64,000 nt of DNA from JBBPYC01 sp965218765 (GCA_965218765.1 CBDCLU010000001.1:248001-312000), one strand, 5' to 3'; positions 51,332 through 60,061 are shown, numbered from the stretch's first letter. A program made the numbers and translations. Notes: generated from the letters alone by a model not told the origin.

Positions 51332-54006
51332 TGCGGCAGCACCACGTTGACGAGCCGGCCCGGCACAACAATCACTTTCTTCGGCTTGGCGGTGCCCGCG
51401 TGTTTCAGGTAGGCGTCGCTGGCCAGCGCGATCTTTTCGATCGCAGCCGGCTTGGCGTCGGCTGCAACCAGGATCGAGCCGCGCAGCCGGCCGTTGACCT
51501 GCAGCATGAGTTCGATCTCGTCCTGCCTGAGCGCGGCTTCGTCGACCACCGGCCAGCGCGCATCGAGCAACTCGCCGTGTTCAGCCACGTAGCCGAGCGC
51601 GCCCCACAGCGCATGCGTGATATGCGGCGTGGCAGGCTGCAGCACGCGCAGCAGGATGCCGAAACCTTCGCGCAGCGTGGGCCGTGCGGCAGCTTTGGCA
51701 GCGGCTGCATCGGGCTGTCTGGACGCCTCGTTGTCGAAGCCTTCGAGCGCGTTCAGCAGCTTCATCGCACCGGACACCACGGTGTTGTATTGCATGCGCT
51801 GATAGTCATAGTCGACCTGCTTGAGCACCGTATGCAGTTCGCGCCGGAGTGCTGCAATTTTCAAGCCTTTTTGGCCGTTAGCGCTGGTGGATGCTGCGCT
51901 GTATGCTTCATTATCAATAGCAAGCAGCTTGTGGCCGAACGCCCAGACTCGGCGCAAGAAGCGATAGCTGCCTTCCACCGCCGCATCGTTCCACTCCAGC
52001 GTCGCTTCGGGCGGCGCGGTGAACATCGTGTACAGGCGCGCGGTGTCGGCGCCGTACTTGTCGATCAGGTCCTGCGGATCGACGCCGTTGCGCTCGCTCT
52101 TGCCCATCTTGCCGATGCCGCCGAACTCGACCACGCGGCCGTCGGCCAACTGGCCGCCTTCGATGCGGCCGTGGCCGTCGAGCACCGGCGTGACCTCTGC
52201 CGGCGGGTGGTAGTGCTTGCCGCCAAGCTCATCACGATGAAACCAGATCTGGTTCAGCACCATGCCCTGCGTGAGCAGCCGCGTGAACGGCTCGTCGATC
52301 TTGACCAGGCCGAAGTCCCGCATCACCTTGGTCCAGAAACGCGCATACAGGAGGTGCAGGATCGCATGCTCAATGCCGCCGATGTACTGGTCCATCGGCA
52401 TCCAGTAGTCGGCACCGGCGCCGACCATCGCGTCCGACTTGTGCGGGTCGCAATAGCGCATGACGTACCAGGCCGAATCGACGAACGTGTCCATCGTGTC
52501 GGTCTCCCTGCGTGCGGGTTTGCCGCAGACCGGGCAGACCACGCCGGCGTGAAAGCCCGCGTGTTTGTTCAGCGGATTGCCGCTGCCGTCGGGCACGCAG
52601 TCGGTCGGCAGCAACACCGGCAGGTCACCCTCCGGCACCGGCACCGCACCGTGCTCGTCGCAGTGGATGATCGGAATCGGCGTGCCCCAATAGCGTTGTC
52701 GGCTCACACCCCAGTCGCGCAGGCGCCAGGTGGTGAGCTTGTCGCCCAGGCCTTCCTTGTGCAGCGCGCGTGCCACCGCATCGACGGCGTCGTCGAATTT
52801 GAGGCCGCTGAAGATGTCCGAGTTGATCGTGACGCCGCGCGCCTTGTCGGCGTACCAGTCGTGCCAGCGGTGGTAGTCGTAGTGGTGCTTGTCCAGGTGC
52901 ACCACCTGCACGATGTCCAGGCCGTACTTGAGCGCGAATGCGAAATCGCGCTCGTCATGCGCGGGCACGCCCATCACGGCACCATCGCCATAACCCATCA
53001 GCACGTAGTTGCCGACCCACAAGTCGATCGGCCGGCCGGTCAGCGGGTGCGTCACCGCCAGGCCGGTCGCCTCGCCTTCCTTCTCGCGCACCGCAAGTTC
53101 CGCTTCCGTGGTGCCGCCGGCCTTGCAGCGTTCGATGAACGCAGCGAGGTCGGGGTTGTGCCGGGCTGCCTGCGTGGCCAGCGGGTGCTCGGGCGCCACC
53201 GCGCAGAACGTGACACCCATGATGGTGTCGGCGCGCGTGGTGAACACGTACATGCGGCCATCGCCGATCAACGCGCCGTTGTCATCGCGGATGTCGTGCC
53301 GGAACGCGAAGCGCACGCCTTCGCTTTTGCCGATCCAGTTTTCCTGCATCACCTTGACCCGCTCGGGCCAGCCGGGAAGCCGGTGCTGCGTGTAGTCGAG
53401 CAGTTCTTCGGCGTAGTCGGTGATCTTCAGGTAGTAGCCGGGGATCTCGCGCCGCTCGACCGTGGCCCCGGTGCGCCAGCCACGGCCGTCGATCACCTGT
53501 TCGTTGGCCAGCACGGTCTGATCGACCGGGTCCCAGTTCACCACTTGCGTCTTGCGGTACGCGATGCCCTTTTCGAGCATCTTGAGGAACAGCCACTGGT
53601 TCCATTTGTAGTAGCTCGGATCACAGGTCGTGACTTCGCGGCTCCAGTCGATCGCCAGGCCCATTGCCTGCAACTGGCCTTTCATGTGCGCGATGTTCTC
53701 GTGCGTCCACCTGGCTGGCGGCACACCGTTTTTCATCGCCGCGTTTTCCGCCGGCAGGCCGAAAGCGTCCCAGCCCATCGGCATCAGCACGTTGAAGCCG
53801 TTCATGCGCAAAAAGCGCGCGAGCATGTCGTTGATGGTGTAGTTGCGCACATGGCCCATGTGCAACTTGCCGCTCGGATACGGCAGCATCGAACAGGCGT
53901 AGAACTTCTTCTTGCTGGTGTCTTCCACGACTCGGTACGCATCGCGCGCGTGCCAGTCGGCCTGTGCCGCCTGTTCGACGGCTTGGGGAAGATATTTTTC
54001 TTGCAT
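51328..54006 (-). CDS. leuS: Leucyl-tRNA synthetase
   Basis: The 892-residue class I synthetase has the HIGH-type motif LHMGH (residues 48-52). The editing domain contains TTRADTIMGVTFCAVAPEHP. The KMSKS-type loop reads KMGKS (about 633-637), with Gly for Ser. The start at 54006 gives the family N-terminus, MQEKYLP; the longer frame is unlike other synthetases. A 17-nt palindromic repeat lies in frame near residues 696-701, with an unusual Ala/Ser/Asn-rich insert between the catalytic core and the anticodon-binding domain. It overlaps lptE by 4 bp. Confidence 0.97.
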   Translation of the reverse strand: MQEKYLPQAVEQAAQADWHARDAYRVVEDTSKKKFYACSMLPYPSGKLHMGHVRNYTINDMLARFLRMNGFNVLMPMGWDAFGLPAENAAMKNGVPPARWTHENIAHMKGQLQAMGLAIDWSREVTTCDPSYYKWNQWLFLKMLEKGIAYRKTQVVNWDPVDQTVLANEQVIDGRGWRTGATVERREIPGYYLKITDYAEELLDYTQHRLPGWPERVKVMQENWIGKSEGVRFAFRHDIRDDNGALIGDGRMYVFTTRADTIMGVTFCAVAPEHPLATQAARHNPDLAAFIERCKAGGTTEAELAVREKEGEATGLAVTHPLTGRPIDLWVGNYVLMGYGDGAVMGVPAHDERDFAFALKYGLDIVQVVHLDKHHYDYHRWHDWYADKARGVTINSDIFSGLKFDDAVDAVARALHKEGLGDKLTTWRLRDWGVSRQRYWGTPIPIIHCDEHGAVPVPEGDLPVLLPTDCVPDGSGNPLNKHAGFHAGVVCPVCGKPARRETDTMDTFVDSAWYVMRYCDPHKSDAMVGAGADYWMPMDQYIGGIEHAILHLLYARFWTKVMRDFGLVKIDEPFTRLLTQGMVLNQIWFHRDELGGKHYHPPAEVTPVLDGHGRIEGGQLADGRVVEFGGIGKMGKSERNGVDPQDLIDKYGADTARLYTMFTAPPEATLEWNDAAVEGSYRFLRRVWAFGHKLLAIDNEAYSAASTSANGQKGLKIAALRRELHTVLKQVDYDYQRMQYNTVVSGAMKLLNALEGFDNEASRQPDAAAAKAAARPTLREGFGILLRVLQPATPHITHALWGALGYVAEHGELLDARWPVVDEAALRQDEIELMLQVNGRLRGSILVAADAKPAAIEKIALASDAYLKHAGTAKPKKVIVVPGRLVNVVLPQ
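51905..51921. repeat. AT-rich 17-nt palindromic repeat, copy e, inside leuS
   Basis: GCTTCATTATCAATAGC lies in the leuS coding sequence and encodes part of LLAIDNEA on the opposite strand. The next 40 or so bases upstream in the window encode the odd AYSAASTSANGQKGLK segment, a likely repeat-derived insert. Confidence 0.65.
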
Positions 54007-54129
54007 GGGAGTTCGGCGGCGCGGTGGTGGCCGCAATTTTAGGTGCGGGCCAGACGAAGCCGCGGCGATATGCTCAACGCGCCGGGTCGCATCTGGCGAC
54101 TCGGCCGTTCGCTCGAATTCCAACAGCCG

Positions 54130-54942
54130 TCAGCGCAGGCCGAGCACGTCGAACATGTCGAACAGGCCCGACTGCCGGCCGCGCAGAAAGCGTGCCGCGC
54201 GCAGGCTGCCCTGCGCGTAGGTCACGCGGCTGGCCGACTTGTGCGTGATCTCGATGCGTTCGCCGATGCCGGCAAACAGCACCGTGTGGTCACCGACGAT
54301 GTCGCCGCCGCGAATGGTGGCAAAGCCGATCGATGATGGATCGCGCTCACCGGTCACCCCTTCGCGTGCGTAGACCGCGCAGTCCTTCAAGTCACGGCCC
54401 AATGCGCCAGCGATCACCTCGCCCATCTTCAGCGCGGTGCCGGACGGCGCATCGACCTTGTGGCGGTGATGCGCTTCGATGATCTCGATGTCGTAGCCGG
54501 TGGCAAGCGCCTTCGCCGCCATCTCGAGCAGTTTCAACGTGACGTTCACGCCGACGCTCATGTTCGGCGCCAGCACGATGGGGATGTCCTGCGCGATCTG
54601 CGCGATCTCGGCTTTCTGCGCATCGCTGAAGCCGGTGGTGCCGATCACGGCCGCCACCTTGCATTCGCGGCAGACCGCGAGCTGGGCGAGGGTGCCAGTG
54701 GGGCGCGTGAAGTCGATCAGCACGTCGGCGCCGTCCAAGCTGGTGTGCGGGTCGTCGCGGACGATCACACCACAGGGTTGGCTCAAGCCGATCGATGCAT
54801 CGCTGCCGATCAGCGGCGCACCGGGCTGGTCGAACGCGCCCGCCAGTACGCAGTCTTCAGCCTGCTGCACCGCTTCGATCAGCATGCGGCCCATGCGGCC
54901 ACCGGCACCGGCGATGGCGATGCGCAGCGGGTCGGTCGTCAT
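54130..54942 (-). CDS. dapB: 4-hydroxy-tetrahydrodipicolinate reductase
   Basis: The 270-residue NAD(P)H-dependent enzyme of the lysine/diaminopimelate pathway opens with the Rossmann motif IAIAGAGGRMGRMLIEAV. It has VIGTTGFSDAQ, LAPNMSVGVNV and the signature EIIEAHHRHKVDAPSGTALK, with the catalytic His/Lys pair. The start at 54942 gives the normal length. It follows bamE by 41 bp and precedes leuS in the usual order. Confidence 0.96.
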   Translation of the reverse strand: MTTDPLRIAIAGAGGRMGRMLIEAVQQAEDCVLAGAFDQPGAPLIGSDASIGLSQPCGVIVRDDPHTSLDGADVLIDFTRPTGTLAQLAVCRECKVAAVIGTTGFSDAQKAEIAQIAQDIPIVLAPNMSVGVNVTLKLLEMAAKALATGYDIEIIEAHHRHKVDAPSGTALKMGEVIAGALGRDLKDCAVYAREGVTGERDPSSIGFATIRGGDIVGDHTVLFAGIGERIEITHKSASRVTYAQGSLRAARFLRGRQSGLFDMFDVLGLR

Positions 54943-54983
54943 GTCAGGCGCGAAAGCACGCACTTGTCTGTCGCCGGTTCGGA

Positions 54984-55601
54984 TCAACGCAGCCCGGGTG
55001 ACGTGTAAGACGGCGACTCGAGCGGCGGGTAGCTCGTCGGCAACACCGCGTTCTCGTCGACACGGCTCGGATCGACGGCTGGCTTCAAGCGTCTGCCGGT
55101 CGGCTGTTCGAACTTGTCGAGCTTCTCCGCGCTGGCTTCGAGCAGCGGCACCTTCGCGTTGCGCCGGCCGGAGTCGAGCGTGCCGACGAATTCGGCTTCG
55201 GCCGGCATCTGGTCGCCTTCGAAACGATCCAGCGCATCGCCGTTGAAGAAGACGGTGAGCCGCCGCTCCACGGGTTCAGCGCCGCCGCGCTTCATGGTGA
55301 ACACGTAGTCCCAGCGGTTCGAATGGAACACATCGGTCAGCAGCGGCGTGCCCAGGACGTCGCGCACCTGCGTGCGCGGCATGCCGGCTTTGAGCGCCGC
55401 CACCTGTTCGCTCGACACGAAATTGCCCTGCACGATGTCGATCTTGTAGGGCGAAATCACCGACACGACGCTGCGCGACGCGCGGTTGAACGTGCCGCAG
55501 GCCGACAGCATCAACGCAACCAGCACCAGCGCTGCTGCGCGCGCCGTCGCAACAGCCCGGAGCTGCAGGCGGTGGGACGGCTCGGGGCTCAAGATTTTCA
55601 T
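54984..55601 (-). CDS. bamE: Outer-membrane assembly lipoprotein BamE (OmlA/SmpA)
   Basis: The 205-residue lipoprotein has the lipobox LSACGTF near residue 35. The BamE domain follows (YKIDIVQGNFVSSEQVAALK, then GMPRTQVRDVLGTPLLTD and WDYVFTMKRGG). It belongs to the Bam complex that inserts outer-membrane proteins. A long Pro/Ser-rich C-terminal tail is seen, as in many betaproteobacterial versions. It is divergent from fur, a common arrangement. A long open frame continuing upstream lies in other genes and is not part of it. Confidence 0.93.
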   Translation of the reverse strand: MKILSPEPSHRLQLRAVATARAAALVLVALMLSACGTFNRASRSVVSVISPYKIDIVQGNFVSSEQVAALKAGMPRTQVRDVLGTPLLTDVFHSNRWDYVFTMKRGGAEPVERRLTVFFNGDALDRFEGDQMPAEAEFVGTLDSGRRNAKVPLLEASAEKLDKFEQPTGRRLKPAVDPSRVDENAVLPTSYPPLESPSYTSPGLR

Positions 55602-55606
55602 GCGCT

Positions 55607-55618
55607 GATCATATGATC
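55607..55618. promoter_or_regulatory. Candidate operator palindrome upstream of bamE
   Basis: GATCATATGATC is a perfect 12-bp palindrome 5 bp upstream of the bamE start, in the 102-bp bamE-fur divergent gap. It could be a regulator site, possibly shared, but no factor can be named. Confidence 0.25.
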
Positions 55619-55703
55619 GGTTCATTGTACCGACGGGCTCGGGCTGGCTGCGCAAATGAAAGCGCTGCCGCGGTCCGCGCGATCGAAAGCGAGAGGGAAT
55701 CCG

Positions 55704-56147
55704 ATGACAAGCATCGACGAGCTCAAGAGCACCGGACTGAAAGCGACCCTGCCGCGCCTGAAGATCCTCGAGGTGTTCCAGGCCGGCGGCCAGCGCCACA
55801 TGACGGCGGAAGACGTGTTCCGCGTGCTGCTGCAGGACCACACCGACATCGGGCTGGCCACCGTGTACCGCGTGCTCACGCAGTTCGAGCAGGCCGGCAT
55901 CCTGCTGCGCCGCCACTTCGAGAGCGGCAAGGCGGTCTACGAGCTCAACGAAGGCCAGCACCACGACCACCTGGTCTGCCTGGACTGCGGCCGCGTCGAG
56001 GAGTTCTACGACCCTGCGATCGAGGAGCGCCAACATGCGATCGCCAAGGCCAAGGGGTTCGTGATCACCGATCACGCATTGAGCCTGTATGCGAACTGCA
56101 GCAAGAACCCGTGCCCGAACCGGCCGCCACCGCGCGGGCGCGATTAG
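55704..56147 (+). CDS. fur: Ferric uptake regulator
   Basis: The 147-residue Fur protein begins MTSIDELKSTGLKATLPRLK. It has the winged-helix core (TAEDVFRVLLQDHTDIGLATVYRVLTQFEQ), the metal-binding HHDHLVCLDCG block, and a late CSKNPCP. With Fe2+ as co-repressor it binds AT-rich operators; one candidate lies upstream of the cytochrome peroxidase gene at 3325. A GAGAGGG site precedes the start at 55704. Confidence 0.96.
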   Translation: MTSIDELKSTGLKATLPRLKILEVFQAGGQRHMTAEDVFRVLLQDHTDIGLATVYRVLTQFEQAGILLRRHFESGKAVYELNEGQHHDHLVCLDCGRVEEFYDPAIEERQHAIAKAKGFVITDHALSLYANCSKNPCPNRPPPRGRD

Positions 56148-56179
56148 CGCGTACGTTGCCGGGAGCCTGCGAACGCCCG

Positions 56180-57133
56180 CTATTCCATCGCGCGGCGCTG
56201 CCGCTCGACGAACTCCTGATAGGTATCGATGCCGCGCAGCTGCAAGATGGTGTTGCGCACCGCCGCTTCCACCAGCACCGCGATGTTGCGGCCGGCCACC
56301 ACCTGCACGACCACCTTGCGCACCGGCACCGACAGCACCTCCTGCATCAGCGGCGCATCCGGCAGCCGCTCGTAGTCGCGCTCGAGCGTTTCGCGCCGCA
56401 CCAGGTGCACGATCAGATTCAGCCGCATCCGCCTGCGCACGGCGGTCTCGCCGAAGATCGCCTGGATGTCGAGCAGGCCGATGCCGCGCACTTCGAGCAG
56501 GTTGCGCAGCAGCTCCGGACAACGGCCTTCGATCGTGGTCTGGTTGATGCGGTAGAGATCGACCGCATCGTCGGCCACGAGTCCGTTGCCGCGCGAGATC
56601 AGCTCGAGGCCGAGCTCGCTCTTGCCCAGCCCCGACTCGCCGGTGATCAGCACGCCGACGCCGAGGATGTCCATGAACACGCCGTGCATCGTGGTGCGGT
56701 CCGCGAAATGGCGTGACAGGAATGCCCGCAGCACGTCGATCACGAACGCGGCCGATTCGTGCGTCGCGAACATCGGTATCTGCGCACGTTCGCACATCGC
56801 GATCAGCGCTTGTGGCGCGCTCTGGCCGTCCGCCACGATCAGTGCCGGCGGCTCCAGCGTGACGATGCGCGAGATGCGGCGCGCGCAGTCCGCTTCGCTG
56901 TTGTCGCCGTTGATCTCGGTCAGATAGGCGACCTCGCGCTCGCCCAGAATCTGCACGCGCCACGGGTGGATGTAGTTCAGATAACCGACCAGATCGGCGC
57001 CGGAGCGTGCGTTGCTGATCGCGCGCTCATCGAAACGCCGCTCCGATGCGCCCAGACCCGCGATCCATTCCCAGCGCAGCCGCGCACGCTGCTCTTCAAA
57101 CAGCAAGTCGGCGCTGACGCCCACCGGTTTCAT
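56180..57133 (-). CDS. hprK: HPr kinase/phosphorylase
   Basis: The 317-residue enzyme phosphorylates and dephosphorylates HPr on serine. It has the P-loop GVLITGESGLGKSELGLELI near residue 150 and the signature EVRGIGLLDIQAIFGE around residue 208. In betaproteobacteria, HprK sits with ptsN as part of a regulatory PTS and not for sugar uptake. It is convergent with fur and follows ptsN on the same strand, with a GC-rich repeat in the gap. Confidence 0.95.
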   Translation of the reverse strand: MKPVGVSADLLFEEQRARLRWEWIAGLGASERRFDERAISNARSGADLVGYLNYIHPWRVQILGEREVAYLTEINGDNSEADCARRISRIVTLEPPALIVADGQSAPQALIAMCERAQIPMFATHESAAFVIDVLRAFLSRHFADRTTMHGVFMDILGVGVLITGESGLGKSELGLELISRGNGLVADDAVDLYRINQTTIEGRCPELLRNLLEVRGIGLLDIQAIFGETAVRRRMRLNLIVHLVRRETLERDYERLPDAPLMQEVLSVPVRKVVVQVVAGRNIAVLVEAAVRNTILQLRGIDTYQEFVERQRRAME

Positions 57134-57200
57134 TGGGGTAGGACCATACTGATATCAGACTATCGACCTCAGCATTTCCACCGAATGGCACAGCCCCATC

Positions 57201-57299
57201 CCAGCAGACGCCGTGGACCGGCTTTGCCGGTTCACCGGCGTCGCCCCCGGTGGGGGGCAGGCGAGAGCCGACCGAAGGGAGCGAAGCCTGGGGGTGAGC
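57201..57299 (-). repeat. GC-rich post-gene repeat, copy 3 (after ptsN)
   Basis: The copy has the hairpins ACCGGC-TTT-GCCGGT and CCCCC-GGT-GGGGG and the shared end GACCGAAGGGAGCGAAGCCT then GGGGGTGAGC. It ends 7 bp from the ptsN stop codon, in the same orientation as the kup and proA copies. Confidence 0.8.
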
Positions 57300-57306
57300 A
57301 ACACAT

Positions 57307-57780
57307 TTAGGCTGGCTGCGCCGACTGCCAGGTCGTGATCAGCCGGTGCAGATCGGCTGCATCGGTCGTCACCTTGATGCGCTCACGCAGCGGCGAATCG
57401 CTGAGCATCTCGGCGATCTCGGACAAGATCTCGAGGTGCTTCTGGGTCGCGGCTTCGGGCACCAGCAGAAAGATCAGCAGGCCGACCGGCTGCTCGTCCG
57501 GCGCATCGAAGCCGATCGGCTGCTGCAGCTGGAACACCGCGGCCATCGGCGCTTTCAGACCCTTGATGCGGCCATGCGGAATCGCCACACCATGGCCCAG
57601 CCCGGTCGAGCCGAGCCGCTCGCGCGCGAACAGGCTGTCGGTGATCAGCGCACGGCTTAACTGGTAGAGATTTTCGAATAGCAGGCCGGCTTCCTCGAAA
57701 GCGCGCTTCTTGCTGGAAGCCTCGACGCAGACCAGGACTTGTTCCGGAGGCAGGATGGACGCGAGACGGTTCATGGGCAA
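57307..57780 (-). CDS. ptsN: Nitrogen-regulatory PTS enzyme IIA
   Basis: The 157-residue EIIA-Ntr protein has the phosphorylated histidine in LGHGVAIPHGRIKG and the core LLIFLLVPEAATQKHLEILS. It receives phosphate from the PTS-Ntr chain and tunes potassium and nitrogen responses. A transport regulator role is plausible next to kup and gsh genes elsewhere in the window. It follows hpf by 61 bp and is followed by the GC-rich repeat and hprK. Confidence 0.95.
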   Translation of the reverse strand: MPMNRLASILPPEQVLVCVEASSKKRAFEEAGLLFENLYQLSRALITDSLFARERLGSTGLGHGVAIPHGRIKGLKAPMAAVFQLQQPIGFDAPDEQPVGLLIFLLVPEAATQKHLEILSEIAEMLSDSPLRERIKVTTDAADLHRLITTWQSAQPA

Positions 57781-57841
57781 GGGCGGTAGCCGATTATGCG
57801 CATGCGGATTCTTGGGCCGTCAGCAGGCCATGCCGCCTGCA

Positions 57842-58171
57842 TCACATCGCACGTTTTTGCGCTTCATGGTGGTGATCGGTGATGCGATCCTTGTGCTTCA
57901 CCACCTGTCGATCCAGCTTGTCCACCAGGTCGTCCACGGCCGCGTAGAGGTCGGCGCTGGCGCTCTCAGCGAACAGATCGTTGCCTTTCACGTGGATATT
58001 GCATTCGGCACGCTGGCGCTCGTCCTTGTCCTTCAGTTTTTCCACCGTCAGCGTGACCTTGACGTCGACTACCTGATCGAAATGGCGCGTGATCCGTTCG
58101 AGCTTGCCCGTGACGTAATTGCGCAATGCCGGCGTGACTTCGACGTGATGGCCGCTGATCGTCAGATTCAT
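57842..58171 (-). CDS. hpf: Ribosome hibernation promoting factor (short form)
   Basis: The 109-residue protein begins MNLTISGHHVEVTPALRNYV and has the beta-alpha-beta-beta-beta-alpha pattern of short HPF/YhbH. The basic helix and the FAESASADLYAAVDDLVDKL region are typical. It binds ribosomes in slow growth. A GGAGG ribosome-binding site lies just upstream. The usual rpoN gene upstream is absent from this position. Confidence 0.94.
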   Translation of the reverse strand: MNLTISGHHVEVTPALRNYVTGKLERITRHFDQVVDVKVTLTVEKLKDKDERQRAECNIHVKGNDLFAESASADLYAAVDDLVDKLDRQVVKHKDRITDHHHEAQKRAM

Positions 58172-58542
58172 GAGAGAAACCTCCGTTGTGGAAAAAACCG
58201 ACTGCCTGGCTGACCAAGACCGGTTCGATGCCCGATTCGGCCCCGCCGCGGCGCCGGCCCGGGTGCCAGCAGCACGCGCAGACCGGTTGCAGCCCTAATT
58301 TACACCGCACGGGTTTGCACCAAGGGCAGCACTGCAATGCAGGCGGCCGCATGCTGATCGTAGATGCGCAGCAGCGCCACAAAGTCCACGCTTGCAGCAG
58401 GCAAGTGCAACGCAGGCCGGATCGAGGCGCACCCGAAGCGGGCATACGCCACGCCGTCCCAGAGCTGCGGCCACTAGCATCGACTGCTTTTCCTGCAGCT
58501 TCATTTCATGGATTGCATTTCCGACCCCGCAGCGGTGTCAGC
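58172..58542. other. 371-bp divergent intergenic region, hpf to patatin gene
   Basis: No gene is recognised. By Burkholderiales synteny rpoN would be expected upstream of hpf, but no trace of sigma-54 sequence is seen here. The region should contain the hpf and patatin promoters. Confidence 0.5.
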
Positions 58543-59835
58543 ATGAGCATCGACACCGTGTTGAGCAGCAGCCTCGGCGGCATGGAGGTGAACGCGCGCC
58601 GGCCGCGCGCGCAGGCGGCGCTGGTGCTGATGGGTGGCGGCGCGCGCACCGCCTATCAGGTCGGCGTGCTGCAGGCGCTCGGCGTGATGCTGAGGCAGGC
58701 AGGGCACGCGCCGCAGGACTTTCCGTTTCAGATCCTGATCGGCACCTCGGCTGGTGCGATCAACGCGGCCTGCCTGGCTGGTTATGCGACCGAAGGGCTG
58801 GCCGCATTCGACCGGCTCGCGCATTTCTGGACACAGCTGCATTGCGACGACATCTACCGACTCAACGTGCCGGGCTGGCTGCGCTATCTGGGGCGGCTGT
58901 CCAAGGTGCTGCCGGCGCTGGCCATTACGCGCGCCGCACAGCGCCGCGGCGCGCTGCTGGACAACGCCCCGCTGGCGCGCACGCTGGCACGCGGCGTGTC
59001 GCTCGCGGGCATCGACGCGGCGCTGGCGGGCGGCACGCTGGGCACGCTGGCGGTCACCGCATCCAGCTACAGCAGCGGTGTGCACTGGACGTTCTGCCAC
59101 AGCGCGTTCGATGCGCTGGCCAAGCCCTGGCAGCGGCCCGGCCGGCGCGCTGCGTTCCAGCGGCTGTCGATCGAGCACCTGATGGCATCCAGTGCGCTGC
59201 CGTTCATCTTCCCGGCCAGCGCATTGGAAGTCGATGGCGAGCGTGAGCATTTCGGCGACGGCTCGATGCGCCAGATCTCGCCGCTGTCGTCTGCGATGCA
59301 CCTGGGCGCAAAGAAGATCCTGGTGGTCGGCGCGAGCCAGCCGCAGCGCTCCGGCCTGGCTGGCGGGGTCGCTGGCGAATCCACCGACCGGCCCACGCTT
59401 GGCGGCATTGCCGGCCACGCGCTGGCCAGCGTGTTTCATGACACCGTGCAGGCCGACGTCGAGCAGGTCCAACGCGTCACGCGCACGTTGCGCCAGTTGC
59501 CGCCCGCGCTGGCGCAGGCGCTGCCGTATCGGCAGGTGGAAGTCGAAGCGATCCAGCCAAGCCAGTCGCTCGATGCGCTCGCGCAGGCGCACATGCACGA
59601 GCTGCCGCGCGCGGTGCAGCACACCCTGCGCTCGATCGGTGCGCACGAAGGCAGCGGCGCTGCGGTGGCAAGCTACCTGCTGTTCGAACCCGGCTTCGTG
59701 CAGGCGCTGATGGCGCTCGGCGAGCACGACGCGTTTCAGCGGCGCGACGAACTGCTCGCGTTCCTTCAGCCGTCCCGGCCGAATGCGAACGCGCCCGCCG
59801 CAGCAGCGTCGAAGACCGCAAGTGCAGTGGGATAA
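58543..59835 (+). CDS. Patatin-like phospholipase
   Basis: The 430-residue protein has the oxyanion-hole motif GGGARTAYQVGVL (residues 31-43), the nucleophile motif GTSAG (Ser69) and the catalytic-dyad aspartate in FGDGSMRQISPL. The catalytic domain covers residues 25-330, with a C-terminal helical part after it. No signal peptide is evident. Family members hydrolyse phospholipids or acyl esters. The start at 58543 is preferred over one 36 bp further in. Confidence 0.92.
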   Translation: MSIDTVLSSSLGGMEVNARRPRAQAALVLMGGGARTAYQVGVLQALGVMLRQAGHAPQDFPFQILIGTSAGAINAACLAGYATEGLAAFDRLAHFWTQLHCDDIYRLNVPGWLRYLGRLSKVLPALAITRAAQRRGALLDNAPLARTLARGVSLAGIDAALAGGTLGTLAVTASSYSSGVHWTFCHSAFDALAKPWQRPGRRAAFQRLSIEHLMASSALPFIFPASALEVDGEREHFGDGSMRQISPLSSAMHLGAKKILVVGASQPQRSGLAGGVAGESTDRPTLGGIAGHALASVFHDTVQADVEQVQRVTRTLRQLPPALAQALPYRQVEVEAIQPSQSLDALAQAHMHELPRAVQHTLRSIGAHEGSGAAVASYLLFEPGFVQALMALGEHDAFQRRDELLAFLQPSRPNANAPAAAASKTASAVG

Positions 59836-60061
59836 TCTTTTGTCGCGGCCGGTGGCCAGCCGTTGCGGCCGAAGGCGACAGACTGTTCGATGACGGTCCC
59901 GGCGGTGCGCACGACCACGGCGGTGACCTGCGGCCTCCTGGCAGCGCCGCCGAGCACCATGCGTTCCACCCCCCGGTAGTGGCCTTGCCGCCTGCGCTGG
60001 GACTGCAGTTCGGCTCTGGCTCCCCCCAGAACGCACGCTCTTTCTTCACGCGCCTCCTTCC

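Noticed and set aside
51262..54042. 926-codon open frame opposite leuS
   Set aside because: Antisense shadow of the synthetase gene, with no recognisable protein.
54984..56963. 659-codon frame including bamE
   Set aside because: Only the last 205 codons are bamE. The rest crosses fur and hprK in other frames and has no homology.
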